From: Isoetes taiwanensis
Taxonomy: Eukaryota > Streptophyta > Lycopodiopsida > Isoetales > Isoetaceae
Assembly: GCA_021234155.1 (NCBI GenBank)
Contig: JAJEKV010000018.1
Location: forward strand, 21,563,252-21,627,251
Reading direction: 5' to 3'
Length of the DNA: 64,000 bases
Positions 32,756 to 42,876 of the stretch are shown here, piece by piece (within the stretch, counting starts at the first letter, position 1; each line of letters opens with the position of its first letter). A model generated the notes under the pieces. That model did no database searches and was not told the DNA's origin. It saw only the letters and a list, made by a program, of their open reading frames with translations. The position numbers and the translations under genes are program-made.

Positions 32756-33595
32756 CCATGACTACAGTACGGATCAATTTGAAGCATCTAAGCAAATATT
32801 TGCCTGCCTAAATCCTTAAGCTATTAAAGAAAGTGTTTACTTTTTCTTGCATTGCAGAAATCAAATTGAAAGCATTTAGAATATGCGCCTTTCCATGTGC
32901 CTAAGATTGACAGAAATGTGGTTTGTTTTGTATGTTGTCAGGGCAATGCCTTAAGATAATGGACTGGCGATAGAAGCATTTGCAGCATCCATCTGTTCGA
33001 CCAGCAAATTCACGTTGAAAATGACAAGGTCATGAGTAAAGACAACGACGATTTCATTTTAAATTTAAATCTGAATATCAAATACGTGGGTAACAATATA
33101 TATCTTTTTTTTTTTTTTTTTTGCAATAATAACGAATGTGGATCAAGAAGTCTGCACCTCAAGGTTGGTTCAATGCTTCTTTTTTTGTCTTTCCATGTTC
33201 CAGACAGCTGTGATTATACGTGATTATGGGCAGTCCATGCTTGAAGCTGAAAGGACTGTTATGGACCGTTAGCCCAAGAGCTTTACCTACGTGTGTAGCA
33301 ATTTGAGTATACAGAACATGATCGCTATATGTCTAACTTGGTATAGCTACATAGCAATGTTGTGTTGCAATGTAAAACATGGAGTCTACTTTCACCCTGA
33401 ATAATTCTAAGAATTCATGTTGACTGTCCTCTGTAGCGTGTTTGCCTAGAGCGGAAGGCTTGAAGCCAACATCAAAGAAAAGGCTATCCATGCTTTTAAC
33501 ATATTTGAATGTTTTCTAATGATGTTACAATTCCACACCTTATTGACAAAGATAAAAGATACTGGAGCAGTAAGAAGAAACATTATGACAAGAAG

Positions 33596-33690
33596 TTATG
33601 ACAAGAAGTACGAGTGCATATGCAAATTCTGGAAGACTGCGAAGAAACTTATGACAAGAAGTACAAGTGCATATGCAAATTCTGGAAGAC
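33596..33690. repeat. 53-bp tandem duplication
   Basis: TTATGACAAGAAGTAC followed by GCATATGCAAATTCTGGAAG occurs at 33596 and again at 33649. The units differ by one base and a short spacer. Confidence 0.8.
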
Positions 33691-34563
33691 GATTACATGG
33701 CCTTGAGATTGCAATTCAACTAATGTTTGCACATTATACATTTTCAAAGCGCTATAAAAGGAATATAAAAGGAATTTTCCTTTATGCCGGACTATGATGC
33801 TGTGTTGTGGCAGTTACAAAAGCCATCATCCTCGGACAACGGTGTGAGCCCCTTGAATTTTCTAGATTCATCTCAAAGAATTTTCTAGGTTCATCTCAGA
33901 CAAAACGAACACAAGTTAAGATAGACAGCATGCTCTTATGCTTTCAACACGCTCAAATCTTTGTTATGTAATCCAAAGTAAGCATTGTTATCATTCCCTA
34001 TTTAAGTGGAGAGATGTGACACTCATGGTTATATATATACATAAAATTCACATGCAAACTTTTCTTTCCTTAAATGATGATATTAATCTAGAAATAGATG
34101 TTTGTTGTTCCAATGCAACATCTCTTTACATTTATTCCTAGAGCATACTCCTAGATCATGTATGCCGATTGTCAAGAATCAAGTAGACTATTTTTTGCTT
34201 ATGTAATCCATTGGAATGTTTCCTTTGTTGTTGTTGGGCTGTAGGTTTTCAAGAATCGGGTAAAATGTTTTCTGCTTATGGTAATGTCAAGCCATTGGAA
34301 ACGCGAGAAAGAGGCACAATACGTAATGATTTATATAAACACTTAAAGCATATGATCTGAGTTTTAAGATTAGGATTGGGAGAATTATCAATTCATTCCT
34401 GTTTTATTAATCGGTGTTATAACGATTCAAATAAAGTGTACCTTTTACCAAATGTGATATGTATTTATCTTGCTTGGAATAAGAAGGTTGCTACTTGGGA
34501 TAGTGGACAAAGTACATTGGACATTATAACTAAGGAACTTAGGGACCCTTTTTTTCATTTGGA

Positions 34564-34634
34564 CTTTTTTTTTTTTTGAAGAACTGTGTCAGCAATATAT
34601 TAAAAGAATGGTAATGTTACAAAGCAAGTGAGGA
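34564..34634 (-). mobile_element. L1 3' tail, very short truncated copy
   Basis: A T run followed by GAAGAACTGTGTCAGCAATA and on to GCAAGTGAGGAGG, the same 3' end as the L1 at 28405. Only about 55 bp beyond the poly(A) was copied. It merges into a GGTA microsatellite. Confidence 0.8.
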
Positions 34635-34664
34635 GGTAGGTAGGTAGATAGGTAGGTAGACAAA
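34630..34664. repeat. (GGTA)n microsatellite
   Basis: GTAGGTAGGTAGATAGGTAG follows the L1 tail directly. It may have expanded from the end of the truncated LINE. Confidence 0.8.
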
Positions 34665-34979
34665 ATGAGAGAGCTAATTGTGCAGAAAGTCGATTGTGCC
34701 GGATTTCATTAATAGCTTCCCAGCTTATGCCCAGCAACGCTGGGCACCGTAACTAGTATATTCAGATAAAAATCTACGCTAGAATTACAAGTGGATTTCC
34801 AAAATCCTATAATTCTAGTGCTTTTATCAGCACGTCTAATAATTTAGAGTGACCACATTTTATAGCAAACCCATTATGCAAGAATGCAGTACTCGGTACT
34901 GCCGACAAGTGCCTCGGGCCTTTGTCTTAACATATATAAAGCAGTACCCTTTTTTGTTTGATTCTAATATTTTTTCTCC

Positions 34980-35560
34980 AGGAAAAAGTTTGGGTGTGAC
35001 ACGTGGTCACTTCTTAAAATGGCAACCGCGTGGTGAGGAAGTTCGACTTTCCATCTTTGCACCTCCGTGGCTTTTAATGGCGGGGGCATTACACCGCAAC
35101 CGCCATGAGGTTGTATGGAGTGGATCGGTAGTGCATGTCGGGTCTCCACAGATCTTCAATCCACAGGGTGCATCCTCCAGCACCATAAACTTACCCACTT
35201 CCATTTCCAAGCTTACTTTGCTCGGGGGCTAAGTCTTGGCGACAACGGACTCTCGAGCGCCATTCCCCGGCACTTGCGTTGCAAAGAATCTCTATTACTT
35301 GACCACAGGGGCGGAATTCCTTCCGGGCTCCATTCCTGCTTTTAAGGAGATTTGTCCCAGCTCCAAATCCTGGAGCTTAAGCGACAACAATTTAACAGGG
35401 CCATTGCCTACTACCTTAGGCCAGCTTTTCGAACATCGCGTGCTCTCCGCCTTCAAAGCAAACTTTGAGGACTGTGTCACTGTGATTTACGCCAGATCTT
35501 TGCTGCGAAATATGATCTCGAGAAGGTGTGGGTTCTAGTTTCTTGCGGGATTTGCAAGTC
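34980..35560 (+). pseudogene. Leucine-rich-repeat (receptor-kinase-type) fragment
   Basis: Plus-strand frames give LSLGDNGLSSAIPRHL (about 35223-35270), PSGLHSCF and LSDNNLTGPLPTTLGQL (about 35372-35428). These match the plant extracellular LRR pattern L-x-L-x-x-N-x-L-x-G-x-I/L-P. Upstream, WSGSACRVSTDLQSTG resembles the C-W-x-G-V-x-C segment that ends the LRRNT cap, and INLPTSISKLTLLG looks like a first repeat in a different frame. Only about three repeats remain, with frameshifts between them. There is no transmembrane or kinase part. In LRR-RLK proteins these repeats bind ligands at the cell surface. It is antisense to the enclosing LTR element. Confidence 0.6.
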
Positions 35561-36022
35561 GTGGATGAATTTTTGCATTCCAAAGATCATTGTCCATCAC
35601 CCGAGGGGTCGAATTCAAGGGACAAATTTGTCCCCATTGAAAAGCCCATTTTTTCCGCATCGATGCATTGTCGCTATAGTGTTGTGGCTATGGCGGTCGC
35701 TCTCATACACACATATGTCGCATCTGTTATGTAGCCCCAATCAGCTGCGTTTTTCCTCTGGTAACTTGGACAGCCCAATTTGGCTACACAGATCCGGGCT
35801 TCTACAAATGCCTTAATTGAGAGGCTCATTTGAACATGCATCGGATTTGAAGATGCGCAAAGGCTTGATCGATCTCTAGTGCTCTTTCAAAGGGCGGACT
35901 AGCTGAAATGCCCTCACGGCAAAGTGAAGCTTCTAATGCGGTCCGTATGGCATTGCGGGAAATTCAAGGCTTCGAAATATCCTCGGTGAATGTAATGTGC
36001 GTGTATTTTGGTCATCTCGGTT

Positions 36023-36553
36023 CATGGGTTACGAGCTCCAAGCAGAAGGTGCCAAGAAGAGCATTGGGTTTATCGAGGTATTTTTCTTGCAAAATGAGAA
36101 ATGGAAAGAATCGGTGAATATTTAACAAATGCAGCTGCCATTTTGAATTTCCTTAAATTTAGTTGAAATATGTAGGCAATAATATGTATAGAAAAACATA
36201 ATTGAACTGGCAGGTTGCAATGCCTAATACTTGTGCATCATTATTGTACCTTTACATGACATATCATCAGTCTGCAAAGTTAAATTGCATCAAATGGTTT
36301 GCCTTTACGTGCTCTAGTCAAAATTAGGCGGGGATGATGGCATTCTTGCTCTTGAAAGGAAACCTTCCACAGTAGTAGTTCGGCTCATAGAATGTCGATT
36401 ATTATGTCAACTAATATGTATGGAGGGTCTAACAAGCCTTTGAAAAAGATTTCGAAAACTTGATGCAGATATATTTAATAAGTGCCCTCTTGGCAGGTTA
36501 TTCGAGTTGTACCATATAGTGCAGTGCAGCTACTTGCTTATGAAATGTACAAG
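36023..36553 (+). pseudogene. Mitochondrial-carrier-family fragment, thylakoid ADP/ATP-carrier-like
   Basis: Two exon-like pieces. At 36023-36077 the sequence encodes HGLRA, then (after one indel) GAKKSIGFIE, ending at a GTA donor. At 36497-36553, after TTGGCAG, it encodes VIRVVPYSAVQLLAYEMYK and is followed by a GTAAGC donor. The second is the R-x-x-P-Y-S-A-V-Q-x-x-A-Y-E motif after the first P-x-D-x-x-K repeat. Both peptides fit the plant carriers related to the thylakoid adenine nucleotide carrier and its relatives. The exon between them (K-G-Y-W-K-G-N-L-P-Q) and everything downstream are missing. The intron is retained. It is antisense to the LTR element. Confidence 0.6.
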
Positions 36554-38430
36554 GTAAGCAATGTTTCTGGTGTTTGCATGTAGGAAAACATGCTTGACAC
36601 ATGTTTTATACTTCGCGAGAAATTGTTTACGAGGAGATGACAAAGAGCTTTAGTTTGTAAATAGATTAGCGACCAATGTGGCCCACGAAATTCCGAGGCT
36701 GACCAATTTTAGAAGTTAGCTTTTGCCATAGACAAGTTGATTTTGTTAGATTTCCCTTTCCGAAGTTGTCTTGAGATTTTGTTGTCTATGCTTCCTTCAG
36801 CGATACTTGGATCCTACTTGGCATATTATTGGTATGCGACTAATGACCTTCTCTGAACGCCATAGATGCATGCATTTTTGTCATTGAACACGCTTGGATA
36901 GAAGCTTTTTCAACCGTCTTTGCACAACCGATAAGGATGGAAAACATACCTTTGCAAAAAATAATGCTTGGTCGCCTCAAGACCGGGAATTGATAATGAG
37001 TTGAATCTGCAGTGTTCGGTTATTGTTGGCACGGAAGAGCCCGAAGATGCATGGTGGTGGCCTTTGGAGGTGGTTCTTTGGAAGACCCTTGGATCGCGTG
37101 CTTATAAATGAAAAAATGTCCACCTTGTGAGAGCTAGATTTTGTGAAGCACATTTAAAATACTTTTTCTTATGCATTTGCAATCGATCTGGAGGCGGTTG
37201 CAACAATTCGGAGGAGTTGCAACAATTTATTGTATGCATTGAGTATCACGAATGGAGGTGATGGAGTTGTGAGCACCAATCAAGCACCAATCTCCTCGCT
37301 TGCAGGTATCAACTTTAACATTTTATTGGCGGTTTGCATTCCTATGTTGTCCCAGTAACTCCGAGAATGTTTTGCTCACAATGGATCACGGATGACATCA
37401 ATCATTACGGTTTGTCCTTGCCGGAGGAGGATTTAAACCACGAACTATATATTGATTTTCTAGCCATCCATTTGAGAGAGAGTTTGGTTATGCATAGAAT
37501 GGGATCCCTTTAAGTCATGGTTTGCGGTGAGAGCGGCTAGTTCAAGGTTGCATATGTTCATTATGATTTTGAGGCAACAAAATGCAAATTTGAATAAGTT
37601 TTCTACCAACCTACCACCTATTTAACGTTTTAAATTTACCATGAATATTCCTTTCCTAAGATTAACATTCTGACATTGATTTATATATATTCTATTAAAA
37701 TGGCCATTAAAGGCCTGCAATTGGCAGCAAATAGCAACTAGGTGCACCTTGCAACAATGCAATCTAGTTATTTTTTAATTGAAATTTTGTAGAATAGAAT
37801 AGCCTTTGTTAGAAAAAAGCATAACATTCTTCATAAGCACTTTGAGATATTGTTTCTCAAGTAGTTGAAAAAGCATCATGCACTTTGTTGCCATGCAAAA
37901 CCTATTGGGAAACGGATTTTGCTTTGTTTTCCCTTTATGCATTTTTTAGTTCATCTTCATGTCGTTGAAAGTTTCATACTCGATGAACCGTCAACGTGTT
38001 GCTTTATAGTGATGTTCCTAAAATAAGTACCGCGGTATTTTTGTTCAAAAGTTTCAGTTTTCATTTGCATCTTCATGTAGACTTATCGATAATTTCTTCC
38101 TGAGAACATTGTACGTGATAAGGTCCTCTATGAAAGGCCAAGTTTAATGGCTGCAAAAAGAGGTGGTATGCAATAAGGTCCTCTATGAAAGGCCAAGCTT
38201 ACTGGTCGCAAAAAGAGGTGGTGCTCATGACAACTAACCTTAGTATGGGTTCTTAATAAAGGAAATGAGATCGCATGTAATTTGTATCTCTTGGAGAACC
38301 AAATCAGGCCATGTAACTATAGAGTGAACAAATTCACACATCGTTGTGGGCTTTTCATTCATAGCATACTTTATGTGCCATTCCTTGATATGACGCCATT
38401 TCTTTGGAAATTCATTTGGCAATGGTGGTA
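36554..38430. other. Unassigned AT-rich interval
   Basis: I see no domain or long frame. GGTTGCAACAATTCGGAGG-like repeats at about 37195-37225 and a minus-strand open frame of 60 codons at 38422-38240 (EFPKKWRHIKEWHIKYAMNE) are the only features. That peptide is tryptophan- and lysine-rich, and I do not recognise it. Confidence 0.4.
38119..38224. repeat. 54-bp tandem duplication
   Basis: ATAAGGTCCTCTATGAAAGG at 38119 recurs at 38173, and the rest of the unit matches through AAAAAGAGGTGGT. One of the differences is GGCTGCAAA in the first against GGTCGCAAA in the second, another CTG-to-CG difference. Confidence 0.85.
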
Positions 38431-38965
38431 TTTTCTTTAGTATGTTATGGCTATTTAGGATGGCTTAACTTATAGAAGAGTGGGCATAGCCAAGCGAACC
38501 GTTAATTCTTCCCGTCTGGCCAAGTGAACCTTTAGCAGGGGGTTGAAGAAGAGAAACGTTCGCGGCGGCCTTGGCCGCCGCGATAAGTTTCTTGTAAAAT
38601 GCTAATTCAATTAGCAAGGGTGTCAACTTCAATGGTTACTTAGAACAAACAAAAATAACCATCAAAACCCCTTTGTGACCTTAATGGGTGATCATGGGGC
38701 CCGTGATCAGCCTGAGCATGGAGCTTCAACGGGAGCACGATTTTGTCCCAGACAAAATCATTCACCACTCGCTGCTTGCTGCTCCAAATACTCCGAAATT
38801 TTGCAAATGATCTTCTTTACCCAAAACGCACTTGTGTCAATTTTCAGCCCAAACAGAGCTAGTTTCAAAAATCCCAAATTTCGGCCTGGGTCACAGTTTT
38901 AGCAAGCCCTGCTTGCTGGAAAACCTCTACAGTAGCTTTGTGATTGCTTCTCAGGTCTAGGCTAA
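38430..38965 (-). other. 5' leader of the large LTR element
   Basis: This stretch follows the PBS on the element's sense strand. It has no open frame, a strong GC hairpin (38560-38583) and a short direct repeat, CCAAGCGAACC (about 38490) and CCAAGTGAACC (about 38519). In LTR retrotransposons this position carries packaging and dimerisation signals. I infer that role from position only. Confidence 0.45.
38560..38583. other. 11-bp GC-rich hairpin in the element leader
   Basis: TCGCGGCGGCC, a TT loop, then GGCCGCCGCGA form a perfect 11-bp stem with a two-base loop, in otherwise AT-rich sequence about 390 bases downstream of the PBS. A near-perfect palindrome of this kind could pair between two RNA molecules, like a dimer-initiation site. 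Confidence 0.8.
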
Positions 38966-38977
38966 GCTCTGATACCA
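38966..38977 (-). other. Primer-binding site of the large element
   Basis: The minus strand reads TGGTATCAGAGC, the plant initiator tRNA-Met PBS, one base inside the right-hand LTR. It fixes the element's direction as right to left. Confidence 0.9.
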
Positions 38978-38978
38978 C

Positions 38979-39948
38979 TGTTACAGCAAAATTCAATGCC
39001 CAAATTTTGCCCCGCTTGGGATGCACCAATCAACTGCCGCCCACACCATAGATCCCAGATCCCCCTCGTTCATCAGTGCGGTGCTGCTTCCAGCCGATGT
39101 TACAACAACCGGTGTTCTTTACACCACAGAATATCAGATTCGCTCAGCAAGTTTTCCTGCACAGAAGCTCTATTCGACCACAGGAAGGCCTGGCCTTTGC
39201 TGTGGCTATACCAGCAGAATCGCTCTGCCAAACCGAGTGCTTCTACCAAGTCTCAATCCAAACAAGTATTCATAGCTGCAGAATAGATGCTTCTTTCAAG
39301 ACCCAATTCTGATTCCCCTTTGATCAATTCATCCTCCAGGTTTTATAGATTTACCACTGGAGTTATCCTAAGTCCTCCTCAGCCAAATTCGACCCAGTGG
39401 GCCCTGATTAGATTCACAACCAGAGTCTTCTTGCCCTGTTTCATGTTTGTTCGACCTGTTCTATAACAGGGTTTTTGCTCCCTCCAATCATTTTATGCCA
39501 CATGTACTTTTAATAATAACACTGAACATTACTTCATATTAATATAACAATACTAATACCTCTAGTGTTATTAACTAACACTAGTGTCCCTAACATTAAC
39601 TTGTCCTTCATATTAATATTAACATTGCGTGACTACCGACAACCATTGGTATCACATGCCCTGCTTCCGCAACTAATATTACTAACTAATATTAGTGCCC
39701 CTAGTGACCGATATATGTCCCTAGCAATGTTCTGACGTTAGTACTAATCCCGTACTAACAATTTCCTTTAGTACTAACCATTAGCACTAAATTCCCTTGC
39801 TCTCATATTATGTCACCATAGACCGATTGCGGACATATGGCCCGGCAGTCATCCCAGTCACAGTGTGACCTGACTGACGGTACTCCCATGCTCATAGACG
39901 TCTGTCAAGGGCCCAATTCCGGCAATGCCCCTGGAAGCACCTGTAACA
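38979..39948 (-). repeat. 5' LTR of the large element
   Basis: 970 bp, TGTTACAG...CTGTAACA, with 8-bp inverted termini. It is uninterrupted and so shows the empty site of the L1 found in the other LTR (near 39570). It contains an AT-rich block with repeated TAATATTACTAACTAATATT-type units (39672-39700) and several CAG/CTG sites that read CG or CGG in the partner LTR. Confidence 0.88.
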
Positions 39949-39953
39949 CAAAG
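39949..39953. repeat. Right target-site duplication CAAAG of the large element
   Basis: Identical to 4452-4456 across a 35.5-kb span, directly after the GTAACA LTR end. Confidence 0.8.
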
Positions 39954-41528
39954 GATGTGTAGCAAAACTGATTTCGGGAAGAAGCATATACATATGTCAT
40001 CTGAGAGGCCATAGATTAAAGAAGACAAAATTCTGAATTGTAGAGTAAGCAATCTTGGATGCTTACATATCAGGAATCCAAGGGAAAAGAAAGATCTAAA
40101 CCATTGATAATGGAGGGAAAAACTATCAGCACTAAAGAAACTCAAATCAAGGGAATGTATGAGCACAGGTCATCGATCCAGAGCTATGTAGGAGATCCTA
40201 TGGCCATGGAATTTCCTAATTGTTTACCTTCACCATATGTTTTTTATGCTATTCGAGCAAATCCATGGACTGACGGTAGTAATTGCATGGATCTAGGCTG
40301 GAATGGCCATGTGGATGCAAGATATGGTGCTCGCCTTTACCTAATTAGCAACAAACTATTGCTAAAGATACATGCACCAATCAGAAACTAACCCTCACCA
40401 TTGCTATCTGAACCGTCTCCATTTCTGAAAAATCTAGCACCTTCACCTTATTGACTTCTCACCACTAGAAATTATGAGTGCACCAACGACATCAGCAACT
40501 GCCCCAACAGATAGTTCACGTTGGCGCCATCTCCCCATCCTTCCCTAACCGTTGCTATTTTCTTACCCGACCATTTTCTCTCTATTCCTCTCTAACCGTT
40601 GTCATTTTCCCTAACCATTGTCATTTTTTCCCCTCTACAACTTTTGTTGTCGCTATGCCACGTCATAAAATATATGCACCATGGGGAGTCACCATTGTAG
40701 GGGTGCTCACCATTAGTGGGCACCCTACGTTACTCTCCTGAATTTTAACGCCTTAAATGTTTTGTCTGCAAGTATTTCCAAACACATAATCAACGATAGA
40801 GCAAACTTGTGTATAGCTTGTTTCTGTTTTTTATCGTCTCTGCATCTCAGATTCATATGATAGATAAATAAACACCCTAAAGCCCTCAAAATCTGTTTTT
40901 TAACCCCAAAATACATTTCCTTTTCTATAAATTTAATTAAAAGTGCATATCTTGCAGAGTTTTGTAGTTTTGCTCTACCGCGCTATTACAATGTACATAC
41001 AAAATAAGCTACTAGATTCTCTATTTCTGCCTTCGAGACAAAAGCTACCTAATGACCCCTAGTCTACTCACCTACAAAGTCGTTACCCATGATATAAGGT
41101 TATCAGTTCGGTTGAGTTCACCTTAAAACTGCTTCATGTGCGCCTTTATGGAACGTAATGACTACAGTCAGTTGTAAGCATTATCTCTTGATAAATTTTT
41201 CTCTTAAAACTCGTGTCTTTCGCGATGCAATATGAAGCCTATGATGATTGTAGGTCTTTTTTCCTTCGTTGGAGCCCTGCACTCATGGACCGATCTTGAG
41301 GCTTCGGCCAAAAGACCAAATACTGACTGTGACAGATAAATCTACCCAGAGCCCAGATGCACTTTGGCGTACAGGTCAATTGCTTAAGGGGGGGACAAGC
41401 ATTTTGAATATAAAGAATGTGCATCAAGTAAAAAGTCAACAAGCCATGTCCTTATTTGTTATCTCTGTTCATTACTGATAGCAATTTTCAAGTGAGAGAT
41501 TTTGCTATCTAGTGAGCGAACTTCTAGT
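39954..41528. other. Unassigned interval with pyrimidine-rich repeats
   Basis: No recognisable gene. A frame at 40059-40391 is open for 110 codons but shows no known motif. Near 40540-40635 the unit CTAACCGTTGTCATTTTCCC or variants occurs three times, next to GGGGTGCTCACCATTAGTGG at about 40697, which may be the end of a small DNA transposon. I could not find matching terminal repeats. Confidence 0.35.
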
Positions 41529-41699
41529 GAGCGAGCTTCTAGTGACGTATTGTTTAGATATGGCGGGATGCATCTGCGTAACAAATGCTATGGTGTGTGT
41601 GGTTGATTCCGAGTGTGCATTCTTGTAGTCAGTCAGTTATTGCTTGATGAATACTCTACTGGATATGATTTATGCATGTTACTAACAATCTTATGAAAG
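41529..41699. repeat. Direct repeat A of about 165 bp (left copy)
   Basis: TTGTTTAGATATGGCGGGAT through ATGATTTATGCATGTTACTA matches 44218-44380 over its whole length with about ten differences. The right copy lies 2.7 kb away in the same orientation. Confidence 0.85.
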
Positions 41700-41811
41700 A
41701 AGAAAGAGTTCTCTCAAAATGCCGTTGTGTTAGAAAACAAAACAATAACAAATCTTACGAAAAAAGAAAGAGTGCTATTCTCTCAAAATGCCATTGTGTT
41801 AGTAAACACAA
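41699..41811. repeat. Imperfect tandem duplication of about 60 bp
   Basis: TCTCTCAAAATGCC, then TTGTGTTAG, occurs at about 41711 and again at about 41778, each preceded by AAGAAAGAG. It lies just right of direct repeat A. Confidence 0.75.
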
Positions 41812-41959
41812 CAAGGTTCAAAACATACCACTTTATATTATGTAGAAACAACAAAAAATTGTGTCATAAATTTACCTCCACTGTAAATTCATGTACGATT
41901 GAAAATGATATAAGATACTATGGCACAAATATAAGAAAAATATTTTCAGTTGGTTATAT

Positions 41960-42520
41960 ATGAATCTGAATAATCCAAGACAAAATGATGTCAGACAAAA
42001 TATTAAAAAGTTGAAACAGTGGTATTTCCAGCCAAGAAGAATGGTATTTTGGCAAAAAAGTGATATTTCTGGCCAAAAACCAAGTGCGAAACTGCGCGGC
42101 AGAGCTGGGATCTTTGGTCAGATCGTTCTTGCAGCTCCATGGGCGTCTTGAACTGCTTCAAAAGCCCTTCTAATCAATTTGCATGCCTCTTCTGGTTTGA
42201 TGAATAGAGGAAGCGATTCCAGCTCAGATAGAGCCAAATAGATCCAAAAATCCCCAAAACAGTTGGTTCTAGGCTTGAATTTGCGAAATGTACAGTGCTT
42301 GATAATGGGTGGCCGAAAATACCACAAGAAAAGGCCGGAAATACCACATCTCGGACTCTAAATACAGCAGTTGGGCGGGCTTGAAATCTTTTGAAAAAGC
42401 AGATTTGAAAGACAATGTTTCAAAAGATATGCAAGGTGTCACGAATGTAGAACCAATAAGGAAGGATCAGAGTGATCTCCACAAAACATTAGCAGAAGAA
42501 CATTTGAAAAGCATGAAGCT
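41960..42520. other. Unassigned interval
   Basis: Short open frames on both strands show no domain. GGTATTTCCAGCC-type phrases recur near 42020-42080 and 42330. Nothing more can be supported. Confidence 0.3.
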
Positions 42521-42578
42521 AAGTAAGTAAGTAAGGAGGGAGGGAGGGAGGGAGGGAGGGAGGGAGGGAGGGAGGAAG
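42520..42578. repeat. (AAGT)n-(GGGA)n microsatellite
   Basis: AAGTAAGTAAGTAAGG passes into about ten GGGA/GGAG units up to 42573. Confidence 0.9.
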
Positions 42579-42876
42579 GAAATTTCTACACGGAGGCCAA
42601 ATCTGGCCTATGAGATGGCGAAGACATACAGGGCATGAGCCCTACCAAGACTCGGGAGCTATGCCCCCTAACAAGTCTCAAATACCAAATACAAAACAAG
42701 CGGGCATAAGCCCAGACAAAACTCGGAAGGAAATTTTTACACGGAGGCCAAATCTGGCCTATGAGATGGTGAAGACATACAGGGCATGAGCCCTACCAAG
42801 ACTCGGGAGCTATGCCCCCTAACAAGTCTCAAATACCAAATACAAAACAAGCGGGCATAAGCCCAGACAAAACTCA
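42574..42876. repeat. 151-bp tandem duplication
   Basis: GGAAGGAAATTT followed by ACACGGAGGCCAAATCTGG starts at 42574 and again at 42725. The two units are nearly identical through GCATAAGCCCAGACAAAACTC. The phrases ACTCGGGAGCTATGCCCCC and ACTCAGGGGCTATGCCCC resemble sequence near the 3' end of plant gypsy (Tat-type) elements, but that is only a suggestion. Confidence 0.8.

Larger units (their letters stand above)
31688..34560 (+). other. Continuation of the coiled-coil gene remnant beyond copia
   Basis: Sequence resumes as AT-rich, intron-like DNA. At 31981-32043, after TTTGCAG, an exon-like segment encodes ENSLKEVQEMQTHCFEANAA and ends at a GTAAGA donor. It resembles the charged segments at 14117-15850 and probably belongs to the same broken gene, interrupted in an intron by copia. 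A frame at 33032 and others are open but not recognisable. A T run of about 17 lies at 33105-33121. Confidence 0.35.
4457..39948 (-). mobile_element. Large chimeric LTR retrotransposon (about 35.5 kb as it stands)
   Basis: Two LTRs in the same orientation start TGTTAC and end GTAACA: 4457-9754 (split by a LINE) and 38979-39948. An initiator-Met PBS complement lies directly inside the right LTR (38966-38977) and a purine-rich tract (on the minus strand) directly inside the left LTR (9755-9775), so transcription runs right to left. CAAAG flanks both outer ends (4452-4456 and 39949-39953), the 5-bp duplication typical of LTR elements. Without the nested L1 and copia insertions the element would be about 18 kb. 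The interior holds a GC hairpin leader, antisense host-gene fragments, a gag remnant and a hairpin-rich module, but no pol, so it is non-autonomous. The two LTRs differ by several indels of 13-65 bp, meaning the insertion is old compared with the copia inside it. Confidence 0.8.

Noticed and set aside
33941-34141. Possible small gene in the AT-rich stretch before the L1 tail
   Set aside because: The short frame has no recognisable motif or exon borders. It is most likely intronic or intergenic.
38240-38422. 60-codon minus-strand frame with W/K-rich peptide as part of gag
   Set aside because: It resembles no gag pattern I know and lies about 550 bases from the PBS without any supporting domain.
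40059-40391. 110-codon plus-strand frame
   Set aside because: No motif, no plausible splice structure, and a shadow frame of similar length on the other strand.
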